Positions 1-8,382 of a stretch of 64,000 bases of DNA are shown one piece after another. The stretch's first letter is position 1. Each line of letters starts with the position of its first letter. The position numbers and the translations under genes are program-made. The notes under the pieces are model-generated. The model did no database searches, was not told the DNA's origin, and saw nothing but the letters and a program-made list of their open reading frames with translations. Source of the stretch: Corallococcus macrosporus (GTDB taxonomy: Bacteria > Myxococcota > Myxococcia > Myxococcales > Myxococcaceae); NCBI RefSeq assembly GCF_017302985.1, contig NZ_JAFIMU010000007.1:2805001-2869000 (forward strand). The letters are read 5' to 3'.

Positions 1-20
1 CCCACTTGAGGAGGCACGCC

Positions 21-389
21 ATGTCCACCGCACCCCAGCAGGCCGAGCAGCACCACCGCATCGACTACATCGAGCTTCCCGTGAAGGACATCGCGGAGGC
101 GAAGCGCTTCTACGGCACCGTGTTCGGCTGGAGGTTCGAGGACTACGGCCCGGACTACACGGCCTTCATGGACGGGCGGTTGAACGGAGGGTTCGACAAG
201 GAGCGCGAGGTGTCGAAGGGGGGCGCGTTGCTGGTGCTCTACTCGAAGGACCTGGACGCGACGCTGGCGAAGGTGCGCGAGGCCGGAGGCCGCATCGTGA
301 AGGACACGTTCTCCTTCCCCGGGGGCAAGCGCTTCCACTTCACCGACCCCACCGGCAACGAGCTGGCCGTCTGGACCGAGCCGTCCTGA
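21..389 (+). CDS. VOC (glyoxalase/bleomycin-resistance) family protein
   Basis: A 122-residue single-domain protein of the vicinal oxygen chelate fold. The opening beta strand with conserved pattern (IDYIELPVKDIAEAKRFY, residues ~15-32) and the closing strand (FTDPTGNELAVW, near the C-terminus) are the classic VOC features. An in-frame TTG lies at position 6, but GAGGAGG at 8-14 is the ribosome site for the ATG at 21, so I start there. VOC proteins of this size act as small-molecule lyases, dioxygenases or binding proteins, usually as dimers. No substrate can be assigned. It is followed after 185 bases by a histidine kinase gene, with no sign of co-function. Confidence 0.85.
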   Translation: MSTAPQQAEQHHRIDYIELPVKDIAEAKRFYGTVFGWRFEDYGPDYTAFMDGRLNGGFDKEREVSKGGALLVLYSKDLDATLAKVREAGGRIVKDTFSFPGGKRFHFTDPTGNELAVWTEPS

Positions 390-574
390 GCCGCTGATGG
401 ACGGAGAGGCGCGTGGGCTGCCTGCCTGGACGGAGGCTGAACAGGCTGTCGCGGTTCCAACACTCTCCGTCCCGCTGTGACTCACGGTGCGCAGGGTGTC
501 GCCCTGGGGGGCTGATCCGGGTTCGCCTCTGTTCCCGCCGCGCGGTAGAAATAGGGTCTGGCTCCTGCCTGGGA

Positions 575-2161
575 ATGTCGCCCGTGATCGTCACCGCCAC
601 CGCCACCGTCCTTCACGTCAACGACACGCCCGCGAGCCTCTACCTGGGCTCCTTCTCGCTGCGACAGGCGGGCTACCGCGTCCTGGAGGCGGTCACCGGG
701 GGAGAAGCGCTGCGCATCGCCTTCGATGCGCGCCCGGACGTCGTCGTGCTCGACGTGAAGCTCCCGGACATGAGCGGCTATGACGTGTGCCGGATCCTGA
801 AGGAGGATCCGCGCACCCGCGAGGTCGCCATCATCCACACCTCCGCCACCTTCATCACCGCGGAGAAGAAGGTCGCGGGCCTGCGCGCCGGCGCGGACGT
901 GTACCTCACCCAGCCGTTCGACCCGGAAGAGCTCATCGCCACCGTCAACAGCGTCCTGCGCCTGCGACGCGTGGAGCGCGAGGCCCTGGCGAACGCCGCC
1001 CGCCTGGAAGAGGCCGACCGCAAGAAGAACGAGTTCCTCGCCATGCTCGCCCACGAGCTGCGCAACCCCCTGGCCGCCATCTCCGTCGCGGTGCAGATGC
1101 TCGGACAGAAGGACTCCCACGGCCTGTCCGAAGCCGACGCGCGCCGCCGCGACATCATCGAGCGGCAGGTGAGCCACCTGCGCCACCTGGTGGACGACCT
1201 GCTCGACGTCAGCCGCATCACCCGGGGCAAGTACGCCCTGCGCCGTGGCCCGCTGGACCTGAACACCGTGCTGCAGCACTCGCTCGCCGCCGCGCGGCCG
1301 GTGATGGAGGAGCGCGGGCTGGTGCTGCGCGAAGCCCTCTCCTCCGAGCCCTGCTGGGTGGACGGCGACCGGACGCGCCTGGAGCAGGTCTTCACCAACC
1401 TGCTCGACAACGCGGCCAAGTACTCCCCCGAGGGCGGCATCGTCACCGTGGGCGCGCACCTGGACGAGGACGCCCGCGTGCGCGTGTCCGTGCAGGACAC
1501 GGGCATCGGCCTCAGGCGGGAGGACCAGGAGCGCATCTTCGAGCTCTTCGCGCAGCTGGACGCGGGGCTCGCGCGCAGCCGGGGCGGGCTGGGCATTGGC
1601 CTGACGCTGGTGCGCAACCTGGTGGAGGAGCACGGCGGCCAGGTGGAGGTCTTCAGTGAGGGCCCGGGCCAGGGCAGCACGTTCAGCGTCACGCTGCCGC
1701 TGCTCACGGACGCCGCGCGGCCGGAGGCCACCGTGGAGCGCATCGAGTCCCGCCGGGGCGAGTGGCGCATCCTCCTGGTGGACGACAACCCCGACGCGCG
1801 CGAGGGCCTGCGCGAGATGCTCCAGATGTGGGGCCACACCGTCGCGGTCGCCGAGGACGGCCCGCAGGCGCTGGCCATGGCGACGCCCGGCACCTACGAC
1901 GTCATCATCCTGGACATCGGCCTGCCGGGCCTGGACGGCTACCAGGTGGCGAAGGAGCTGCGAGGCCGCGTGGCCTCGGACGCGCACCTCATCGCGCTGA
2001 CAGGCTACGGGACGCCTGAGGACCGGGCCCGCAGCGAGAACGCGGGCTTCGACCTGCACCTGGTCAAGCCCGTGGAGCTGGTGGAGATCGGCCGCGTGCT
2101 CGCGCAGCTGGGCCCCGTGAAGCGCGGCCAGCACCGCCGGCTCCAGGCCAGGAGCGCGTAG
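575..2161 (+). CDS. Hybrid sensor histidine kinase, REC-HisKA-HATPase-REC
   Basis: A soluble 528-residue hybrid kinase with no membrane segment. Domains in order: receiver 1 (~10-125, acceptor Asp60), HisKA (~148-215, H-box LAHELRNPLA, His160), HATPase_c (~260-370, N-box FTNLLDNAAK, G boxes DTGIG and GLGIGL), receiver 2 (~393-510, acceptor Asp447, Lys498). Receiver 1 is degenerate: the acidic pair reads ND rather than DD, and the conserved Lys is Gln113 (YLTQPF). It may therefore be a regulatory rather than a phosphotransfer domain. The frame is open upstream to 413, but that stretch does not look like a receiver; ATG 575 directly precedes the first beta strand. The stimulus is unknown. Input presumably comes from a partner kinase acting on receiver 1 (inference). 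Confidence 0.92.
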   Translation: MSPVIVTATATVLHVNDTPASLYLGSFSLRQAGYRVLEAVTGGEALRIAFDARPDVVVLDVKLPDMSGYDVCRILKEDPRTREVAIIHTSATFITAEKKVAGLRAGADVYLTQPFDPEELIATVNSVLRLRRVEREALANAARLEEADRKKNEFLAMLAHELRNPLAAISVAVQMLGQKDSHGLSEADARRRDIIERQVSHLRHLVDDLLDVSRITRGKYALRRGPLDLNTVLQHSLAAARPVMEERGLVLREALSSEPCWVDGDRTRLEQVFTNLLDNAAKYSPEGGIVTVGAHLDEDARVRVSVQDTGIGLRREDQERIFELFAQLDAGLARSRGGLGIGLTLVRNLVEEHGGQVEVFSEGPGQGSTFSVTLPLLTDAARPEATVERIESRRGEWRILLVDDNPDAREGLREMLQMWGHTVAVAEDGPQALAMATPGTYDVIILDIGLPGLDGYQVAKELRGRVASDAHLIALTGYGTPEDRARSENAGFDLHLVKPVELVEIGRVLAQLGPVKRGQHRRLQARSA

Positions 2162-2165
2162 GCTT

Positions 2166-2885
2166 TCAGCGCCGGGCCAGCGGCACTTCACGGAACACGA
2201 GGTCGCTGGGGCCAAGCCGCTGGGCCGCCTGGACGAAGCGCTCCGTGACCATGAGGTACGTGGTCGCGTTCGCGGGAAGGAAGACATCAAGGCCCTTCGG
2301 GAGCGAGTCCGCTTCCAGCGCGTGTTCGGGAGAGATCCGCACCTCCCTCCATCCGCAGCTCGGACATGGCGACCCTTCCAGTACATCGCTGGGGTCCAGG
2401 CGTCCCGCGATGTGGAACTCCAGCTCATACAGGGCAGGCGCTTCAGGCCCGAGCCCTTCCACCTCCACGCGGGCCGGAATCAGTCCGTTCAAGCCCTCCT
2501 GCTGGAGCTGTGAGAGAGCATCCTTTCGCACCAGCAGGTCCCATCCATCCCGCGTCGTGAGAGGACCAAAGATTCCCTCGGCCGAGCCCCGGAGGGGGCC
2601 CAACTGCATGCCGGGTTCCGGAGCGATTCCTCGTGGCAATCGCGAAGCAAGTCCGGCGGTCAACGCCATGAACTCCACGTAGGGAACGACTCGGGGCTCA
2701 CGCAGCAGGCCTTGTTGCGGCAGGTCGGTCACGTCGACCGTGGGAAGCGTCTGTTGCCCGCTCCAGGTCTCTCCACAGGTCGGGCACTCCACCCCGGGCA
2801 GGGTCCAGGTGCGCTCCGTCTGGAGGTGTCCCGTCCATCGCCGTGGCAGGTCGGGGCGAACGATGTCGACCTCGTAGAAGCGCAT
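2166..2885 (-). CDS. sitI6-like: SitI6-like double-CXXCG immunity protein
   Basis: A 239-residue soluble protein with two zinc-knuckle-like CxxCG motifs, CPTCGE (~35-40) and CPSCGW (~177-182). This matches the myxobacterial double-CXXCG paralogous family whose members neutralise SitA6-type toxins. It lies 5 bases downstream of the toxin-like lipoprotein gene on the same strand, the expected sitA-sitI order, so the two are probably co-transcribed. A/T-ending codons (GTT, CCA, CGA, GGA, CAA, CTT) are visibly more frequent than in neighbouring genes, consistent with accessory DNA. Family recognition is firm. Immunity against this particular toxin is inferred from pairing. Confidence 0.88.
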   Translation of the reverse strand: MRFYEVDIVRPDLPRRWTGHLQTERTWTLPGVECPTCGETWSGQQTLPTVDVTDLPQQGLLREPRVVPYVEFMALTAGLASRLPRGIAPEPGMQLGPLRGSAEGIFGPLTTRDGWDLLVRKDALSQLQQEGLNGLIPARVEVEGLGPEAPALYELEFHIAGRLDPSDVLEGSPCPSCGWREVRISPEHALEADSLPKGLDVFLPANATTYLMVTERFVQAAQRLGPSDLVFREVPLARR

Positions 2886-2890
2886 GCGGC

Positions 2891-3589
2891 TCAGTTCTCA
2901 GGCACGGGAAAGGGGCCGAGCTCGACGTCCTGCCAATAGGTCATCGTGAGCCCAAACAGACCGTACTTCTGGATCAACAGCGAGGCATGTTCGAAGTGGG
3001 CGGGCTTGCTGGCGGTCCCACGGGTCGTGCGCCGGAACTGACGCCACTCCTCGTTCCAGGGAGCGCCATTCGCATCACGGTGGATGCGCTTGTGCAGCTC
3101 GGCGTCGATGGCGATGACGTAGTCATGGACGTTGATGCCCTTGGACTGGAAGTAGGGCTTCAAGGCCTGGGGAAAGATGTGGTGCCGCTCCTTGGGGCGG
3201 GACGCCCACTCTTCCATGGCGCGTTGGCGCCGCAATTCGCTGGGAAGCTGCTCGCGCCGGTACCAGCGGAACACCGGGATGGGCAGGGAGTCTCCCGGCA
3301 GGCCCTGGGCACTGCCCCAGTGCCGTTGCGCGGTGCCACCTGGAGCGATGAAGACAGGCGCGCCGCTGTAGGTGCGGACGATACGGCCCGGCGGAAGGTC
3401 CTCACATCGGTAGAGCCCACAAGTCCCGCCTTCGCAAAGCGGCGCGAAACAAGGCCCTTCGCGTGCGTCCTCACAGTCCTGTGCATCCTCGGGCCACGAC
3501 TCCTCCACCAGAGATGAATCCGCAGGGAGTGCCGGAGTGGATGCACACCCTGCGAACATCACAGCCAGCAACAGCCACCCGTGGCGCAT
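2891..3589 (-). CDS. sitA6-like: SitA6-like polymorphic toxin lipoprotein (HNH-type nuclease-like)
   Basis: A 232-residue lipoprotein. The signal peptide ends in lipobox FAGC (Cys15). A Cys-rich segment follows (~39-65, six Cys), then a linker, then a C-terminal domain (~135-225) starting at RHHIFPQAL with later His residues (HKRIHRD) and WNEEW, which resembles the HH...H nuclease-like toxin domain of the gmx/SitA6 lipoproteins. In Myxococcus xanthus, SitA lipoproteins pass to siblings by TraA/B outer-membrane exchange and kill non-immune recipients. The adjacent double-CXXCG gene completes the pair. The ribosome site AAGGAG lies about 10 bases before ATG 3589. Codon usage is less G/C-biased than the flanks. 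Nuclease activity is inferred from motif only. Confidence 0.87.
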   Translation of the reverse strand: MRHGWLLLAVMFAGCASTPALPADSSLVEESWPEDAQDCEDAREGPCFAPLCEGGTCGLYRCEDLPPGRIVRTYSGAPVFIAPGGTAQRHWGSAQGLPGDSLPIPVFRWYRREQLPSELRRQRAMEEWASRPKERHHIFPQALKPYFQSKGINVHDYVIAIDAELHKRIHRDANGAPWNEEWRQFRRTTRGTASKPAHFEHASLLIQKYGLFGLTMTYWQDVELGPFPVPEN

Positions 3590-3703
3590 GGGTTCCCTGC
3601 TCCTTGTGTGGGCAGGAGCTTATGTCCAGGGCTGGAGGCCGTCGCGGCGCTTCGCGCGCGAACCCGGAAATGGAGCCCCCCGGTTCGGCGTAGAACGGGC
3701 CAC

Positions 3704-4627
3704 ATGCTCAGCCTGCGCAACCTGGTGAAGGTGTATCCGGGCCCGGTCACGGCCCTTCGTGGCGTGGACCTGGACGTCCCCAAGGGGATGTTTGGGCTGC
3801 TCGGGCCCAACGGCGCGGGCAAGTCCACCCTGATGAAGATCCTCTCCGGCCTGCTGGAGCCCACCTCCGGTGAGGTGACGCTCGACGGCCTGGACCTCGT
3901 GCGCCATCCGGAGGCGCTGCGCCCGCACCTGGGCTACCTGCCGCAGGAGTTCGGCTTCTACCCGTACCTCTCCGGCCAGGACATGCTGCGCTACCTGCTG
4001 GAGCTCAAGGGCGTCACCGCGCCCCAGGGCCTCAAGGCGCTGTGCGCGCAACTGCTGGAGCGCGTGAACCTCACCTTCGCGGCGAAGCGCAAGGTGAAGG
4101 AGTACTCCGGCGGAATGCGGCAGCGGCTGGGCATCGCGCAGGCGCTGGCCGGCGACCCGAAGCTCCTCATCGTGGACGAGCCCACCGCGGGCCTGGACCC
4201 CGAGGAGCGCCAGCGCTTCTACCGGCTGCTCGCGGAGATGGCCCACGAGCGCACCGTGCTCCTGTCCACGCACATCGTGGAGGACGTGGCCATGCTCTGC
4301 CCGCGCTTCGCCGTCATCCGCCACGGCCGCGTGGTGGCCATCACCAGCCCCACCGAAGCCAAGGCCGCCCTCCACGACACCCTCTTCGAGGGCACCGTCC
4401 CCCCGGCCGACATGGCCGCCTTCCAGCAGGCCTGGCGCGTCACCCAGGCCGTGCTCTTCGAGGGCCGTAACCGCGTGCGCATCCACGCCGCCCCCGGCAC
4501 GCCCGTGCCCCCCGGCTTCGAGCGCACGCCGCCCACGCTGGAGGACGCCTACCTCCTCCTGATGAAGGACGCGCCGGAGCCCACGGCCGCCGCGGCTCCG
4601 GTACCGGCCCCGGCGGTGAGCGCGTGA
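3704..4627 (+). CDS. ABC transporter ATP-binding protein
   Basis: A 307-residue ATPase with Walker A GPNGAGKST (~34-42), Q-loop YLPQEFG, signature YSGGMRQRLG, Walker B LLIVDEPTAGLD and H-loop STHIVED. The C-terminal ~80 residues are the extension usual in CcmA/NatA-like export ATPases. ATG 3704 directly starts the first beta strand (MLSLRNLVKVY). The stop overlaps the GTG start of the downstream permease/aminopeptidase by 4 bases (GTGA), so the two are translationally coupled and surely form one transporter. It is divergent from the sitA6-like gene with a 114-base shared upstream region. Confidence 0.95.
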   Translation: MLSLRNLVKVYPGPVTALRGVDLDVPKGMFGLLGPNGAGKSTLMKILSGLLEPTSGEVTLDGLDLVRHPEALRPHLGYLPQEFGFYPYLSGQDMLRYLLELKGVTAPQGLKALCAQLLERVNLTFAAKRKVKEYSGGMRQRLGIAQALAGDPKLLIVDEPTAGLDPEERQRFYRLLAEMAHERTVLLSTHIVEDVAMLCPRFAVIRHGRVVAITSPTEAKAALHDTLFEGTVPPADMAAFQQAWRVTQAVLFEGRNRVRIHAAPGTPVPPGFERTPPTLEDAYLLLMKDAPEPTAAAAPVPAPAVSA

Positions 4628-7600
4628 ACGCGTCCCGGCTCTGGCGCGTGGCGCGCACCGAGTGGCGTCACCAGACGCGGCGCCCGCTGTTCTGGGTGCT
4701 GCTCGTGCTGCTGGTGGCCGTGGTGTGGGGCGTGTCCTCCGGCAACGTCACCATCGACGCGGGCAGCACGGAGGTGGGCGGCAAGAAGGCGTGGGTGACC
4801 AGCGCCTTCGCCGTCGCGCAGACGGTGCTGCTGCTCACCTTCATGCTGTTCACCTTCTTCGTGTCGGTGGGCGCGGGCATGTCCGTCATCTCCGACGACG
4901 AGGCCCGCGTGCAGCCCATCCTGCACACCACGCCGCTGACGCCCGCCGAGTACGTGTGGGGCAAGTTCGCGGGCGCGCTGGGCGCGTACGTGCTGGCGCT
5001 CGCGTGGATGATGGGGCTGCTCGTCTTCTTCCACCACGTCGTACCCGCGGGCGAGGACGCGGAGTTCCGGGGGCCCTTCGCGTGGGGCAACTACGTGAGC
5101 GCCGCGCTGTGGTTCGGCCTGCCGCTCATCGTCTTCATGGCGGGCGCGGCCTTCGCCACGGGCGAGCGCACGCGCCGCGCGGTGCCGGTGTACTTCCTGC
5201 CGGTGGGCCTGTTCTTCCTCTGCGCCTTCTTCCTCTGGGACTGGTCCCCCGGCTGGTTGGACCCCCGCGTGAACCGGTTCCTCATGGTCCTGGACCCCGG
5301 CGGCTTCCGGTGGCTCACGGAGACGTGGATCAAGGTGGACCGGGGCGTGGACTTCTACAACACTCAGCCCGTGGGGCTGGACGCCCTCTTCGTCACCAGC
5401 CGCTTCGCGCTCATGGCCCTGGGCCTGGGCGCGGTGGCCTGGAGCGAGCGCCACTTCCGCCGGGCCCTCCGGGGCGAGGTGAAGACGAAGGCCCCGCGCA
5501 AGGGTGCGGCGCTGGACGCACCGCCGAAGCAGGTCGCGCTGTCGCACGCGGAGGCGCCGCTGTCCGCGCTGCGCATGGGCGTGCGGCCGCCGGGCTTCTG
5601 GTCGGGGCTGTGGACGGTGACGCGCGCGGAAGCGCGGGGCCTGCTGTCGCAGCCGGGGCTCTACCTGTTCCTGCCGCTGCTCATGTTGCAGATGGTGTCC
5701 CAGGGCGCCACGGCGGTGGGCCCCTTCGACACGAGCCTGCTGCTGGTGCCCGGGCGCTTCGCGGTGCGCACGATGGGGCAGGCGTCGGTGCTCGTGTGTC
5801 TGTTGTTGATGTTCTACGTGGTGGAGTCGCTGGAGCGCGAGCAGGCCTCCAACTTCGCGCCCATCCACGACGCGACGCCGGTGCGCACGCTGTCGGTGCT
5901 GCTGGGCAAGGCGCTGGCGAACAGCGGGGTCGCGGTGGCGCTGCTCACGGCCATGGCGCTCGCGGGCACGCTGGTGCAGGTGTCGCAGGGCAGGGTGCCG
6001 CTGTCGCTGACGCCGTACGTGCTGGTGTGGGGAGGGCTGCTGTTCCCCACGTTCCTCTTGTGGACGGGCTTCATCCTGGCCGCGCGAGCGGTGGCGGGAG
6101 GCCGCTTTGGCACCTACGCGCTGGCCCTGGCCGCGCTGGGCTTCACCGGCTACCTCGCCGTGCGGGGCGACCTCACCTGGGTGACGAACTGGCCGCTGTG
6201 GGACGCGGTGCGGTGGACCGACCTGGGCGCCTTCCAGGTGGACCGCGCCGCGCTGGTGCTCAACCGCGTGGCCGCGCTGGGCGGGGCAGTGTTCCTCACC
6301 GCGCTGGCGGTGCGCCTGGACCGCCGCCGCGTCCGCGACTCGGTGACGACGCTGGAGGGGCTGAAGCCCGCGGGCCTCGCGCGCGGGCTGTGGCGGCTTT
6401 CTCCGTACCTCGCCGTGCCGGCGGTGGCGCTGGTGTGGCTGGGCATCCTCGTGGGGCAGGGGCACCAGGGCGCCGCGGCGAAGAAGCGCGCGAAGGACTA
6501 CTGGCAGAAGAACCTGGCGACGTGGAAGGACGCGCCGCAGCCCATGCTGGCGGACGTGGACCTGGACGTGGACCTGGAGCCGGAGGCGAGCGCCTTCCGC
6601 ATGAAGGGCACGTACACGCTGCTGAACCGGCACGCCGTGGCGCTGTCACGCTTCGCCCTGAGCGGCGGTGACGGCTGGACGGACGTGCGCTGGACGCTCG
6701 ACGGCAAGGACGTGACGCCGGAGGACCGCGCGGGGCTGTATGTCTTCACGCCGTCCCCGCCGCTCGCGCCCGGCGCGAAGGTGACGGTGGGCTTCACCTA
6801 CTCGGGCCACGTGCCCGCGGGCGTGTCCCGCGCGGGCGGCGCGTTCAAGGAATTCATCCTCCCGTCGGGCGTGGTGCTCACCAGCGAGACGCCCACGTTC
6901 GCGCCGGTGGTGGGCTACGAGGAGGAGCGCGGCATCGACCCGAAGGAGAACAAGTACGAGCCGCGCGTGTACGCGGACGACTTCTACGAAGGGCCCACCG
7001 AGTCCGCCTGGGGCAGCAACATGCCGTTCCCCTTCCGCATCCGCGTGAGCGGCCCGGAGGCCTACACGCTCAACTCCGTGGGCGTGCGTGAGCGCGACAC
7101 GGTGAAGGACGGCCGGCGCACCACGGTGTGGCGCAGCGACTACCCGGTGAGCTTCTTCAACGTCATCGCGGGCCGGTGGACGCGCGTGGAGGGCGCGGGC
7201 TCGGTGGTGTTCCACGACCCGGCGCACGGCTACAACGTGCCGGAGATGATGCGCGGGCTGGAGGCCGCGCGCCGGTACTACTCGGAATGGTTCCACCCGT
7301 TCCCGTGGGCGGAACTGAAGCTGTCGGAGTTCGCCGGCCTGGACAACTACGCGCAGGGCTTCCCCACGGACATCACGTTCTCGGAGTCCATCGGGTTCCT
7401 CACGCGCACCACGCCCGAGTCCAACGCCGTGCTGCTCGTCACCGCGCACGAGGCCGCGCACCAGTGGTGGGGCAACCTGCTCATCCCCGGCAAGGGGCCC
7501 GGCGGCAACGTGCTGTCGGAGGGGCTGTCGCACTACTCGGCGCTGAAGCTCATCGAGCAGCTTGACGGGCAGGAGGCGCGCAGGCAGACCGCGAAGCGCA

Positions 7601-8205
7601 TGGAGGAGCGCTACGGCAAGGACCGGCGCGTGGACGCGGAGCAGCCGCTGGTGAAGCTGGACGGCTCGCGCGACGGCGACACGGTGGTCCTCTACGAGAA
7701 GGGCGGCTGGACGTTCTGGATGCTGGAGGACCTGATGGGCCGCGACGCGATGCACGCGGGGCTCCAGGCCTTCCTGAAGCAATCCATGAACAACGCCGAC
7801 CATCCGGTGCTGCAGGACTTCCTCGCGGCGCTGCGCCCCTTCGCGCCCTCCCCCGAGGCCTTCGACCGGTTCACCCGGCAGGCCTTCTTCGAGGTCGTGG
7901 TGCCCGAGTACCGCGTCACCGGCGCGCGCGTGACGAAGGAGGGCGGCCAGTGGGTGACCACGGCGACGGTGACGAACGTGGGCACGGGCCGCATGCCGGT
8001 GGAGGTGGCGGTGACGAAGGCCTCGGAGTCCACCGCGCCCGGCGAGGCCGTCAGCACCCTGACGCGCGTGGAGCCCGAGGCGGGCGGATCCGTGCGGGTG
8101 ACGCTGCGCTCGGAGTTCGCGCCGGAGCGGCTGGTGGTGGACCCGGACGTGCGCGTGCTCCAGTTGCGCCGCGAGCAGGCCCAGGCCGCGCTCTCGCCGC
8201 CGTGA
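4624..8205 (+). CDS. ABC transporter permease fused to M1-type metallopeptidase domain
   Basis: A 1193-residue fusion. The N-terminal ~580 residues are hydrophobic, with two blocks of membrane helices as in ABC-2 permeases. The rest is an M1-like aminopeptidase: a beta domain, then zinc motif HEAAH at 942-946 and the third ligand Glu in LSEGLS. The Glu follows after 19 residues rather than the M1 norm of 18, and the GxMEN exopeptidase motif is replaced by GLDNYAQG. Such permease/M1 fusions are a recognised bacterial family paired with an upstream ATPase, as here. Inferred role: export or envelope processing of an unknown peptide or protein, with the peptidase outside the membrane. It starts at GTG 4624, overlapping the ATPase stop. 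Confidence 0.93.
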   Translation: MNASRLWRVARTEWRHQTRRPLFWVLLVLLVAVVWGVSSGNVTIDAGSTEVGGKKAWVTSAFAVAQTVLLLTFMLFTFFVSVGAGMSVISDDEARVQPILHTTPLTPAEYVWGKFAGALGAYVLALAWMMGLLVFFHHVVPAGEDAEFRGPFAWGNYVSAALWFGLPLIVFMAGAAFATGERTRRAVPVYFLPVGLFFLCAFFLWDWSPGWLDPRVNRFLMVLDPGGFRWLTETWIKVDRGVDFYNTQPVGLDALFVTSRFALMALGLGAVAWSERHFRRALRGEVKTKAPRKGAALDAPPKQVALSHAEAPLSALRMGVRPPGFWSGLWTVTRAEARGLLSQPGLYLFLPLLMLQMVSQGATAVGPFDTSLLLVPGRFAVRTMGQASVLVCLLLMFYVVESLEREQASNFAPIHDATPVRTLSVLLGKALANSGVAVALLTAMALAGTLVQVSQGRVPLSLTPYVLVWGGLLFPTFLLWTGFILAARAVAGGRFGTYALALAALGFTGYLAVRGDLTWVTNWPLWDAVRWTDLGAFQVDRAALVLNRVAALGGAVFLTALAVRLDRRRVRDSVTTLEGLKPAGLARGLWRLSPYLAVPAVALVWLGILVGQGHQGAAAKKRAKDYWQKNLATWKDAPQPMLADVDLDVDLEPEASAFRMKGTYTLLNRHAVALSRFALSGGDGWTDVRWTLDGKDVTPEDRAGLYVFTPSPPLAPGAKVTVGFTYSGHVPAGVSRAGGAFKEFILPSGVVLTSETPTFAPVVGYEEERGIDPKENKYEPRVYADDFYEGPTESAWGSNMPFPFRIRVSGPEAYTLNSVGVRERDTVKDGRRTTVWRSDYPVSFFNVIAGRWTRVEGAGSVVFHDPAHGYNVPEMMRGLEAARRYYSEWFHPFPWAELKLSEFAGLDNYAQGFPTDITFSESIGFLTRTTPESNAVLLVTAHEAAHQWWGNLLIPGKGPGGNVLSEGLSHYSALKLIEQLDGQEARRQTAKRMEERYGKDRRVDAEQPLVKLDGSRDGDTVVLYEKGGWTFWMLEDLMGRDAMHAGLQAFLKQSMNNADHPVLQDFLAALRPFAPSPEAFDRFTRQAFFEVVVPEYRVTGARVTKEGGQWVTTATVTNVGTGRMPVEVAVTKASESTAPGEAVSTLTRVEPEAGGSVRVTLRSEFAPERLVVDPDVRVLQLRREQAQAALSPP

Positions 8206-8305
8206 CGCGATGACATGACACGCTGACACGCCCGTCCGCGAAGGCCGGAGACACGTTGTCACGGTGTCACGCGCTCCGGGGGGGATGCTCCCTCTGGGGA
8301 CGGGC

Positions 8306-8321
8306 TGGCACATCGATTGCG
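8306..8321 (+). promoter_or_regulatory. Sigma-54 promoter match
   Basis: TGGCACATCGATTGCG matches the -24/-12 consensus TGGCACRNNNNTTGCW at every position but the last, with the required GG-N10-GC spacing (GG 8307-8308, GC 8319-8320). The predicted transcription start is near 8332, about 50 bases before the ATG at 8383. It should drive the downstream envelope protein and need an enhancer-binding activator. Confidence 0.7.
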
Positions 8322-8382
8322 ATGGGGTGTCCCCCAGCATGGCGGACCTTGGGGGTCCGGCTTCATGACGGGGGTTCATCAC

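Noticed and set aside
482-2428. Long reverse-strand reading frame opposite the hybrid kinase
   Set aside because: No family motif, Ala/Arg/His-rich as expected for the antisense of GC-rich coding DNA; the plus strand carries the kinase.
4549-6633. 694-codon reverse-strand frame opposite the permease/M1 gene
   Set aside because: Arg/His/Gln-rich shadow with no recognisable domain, overlapping a certain gene.
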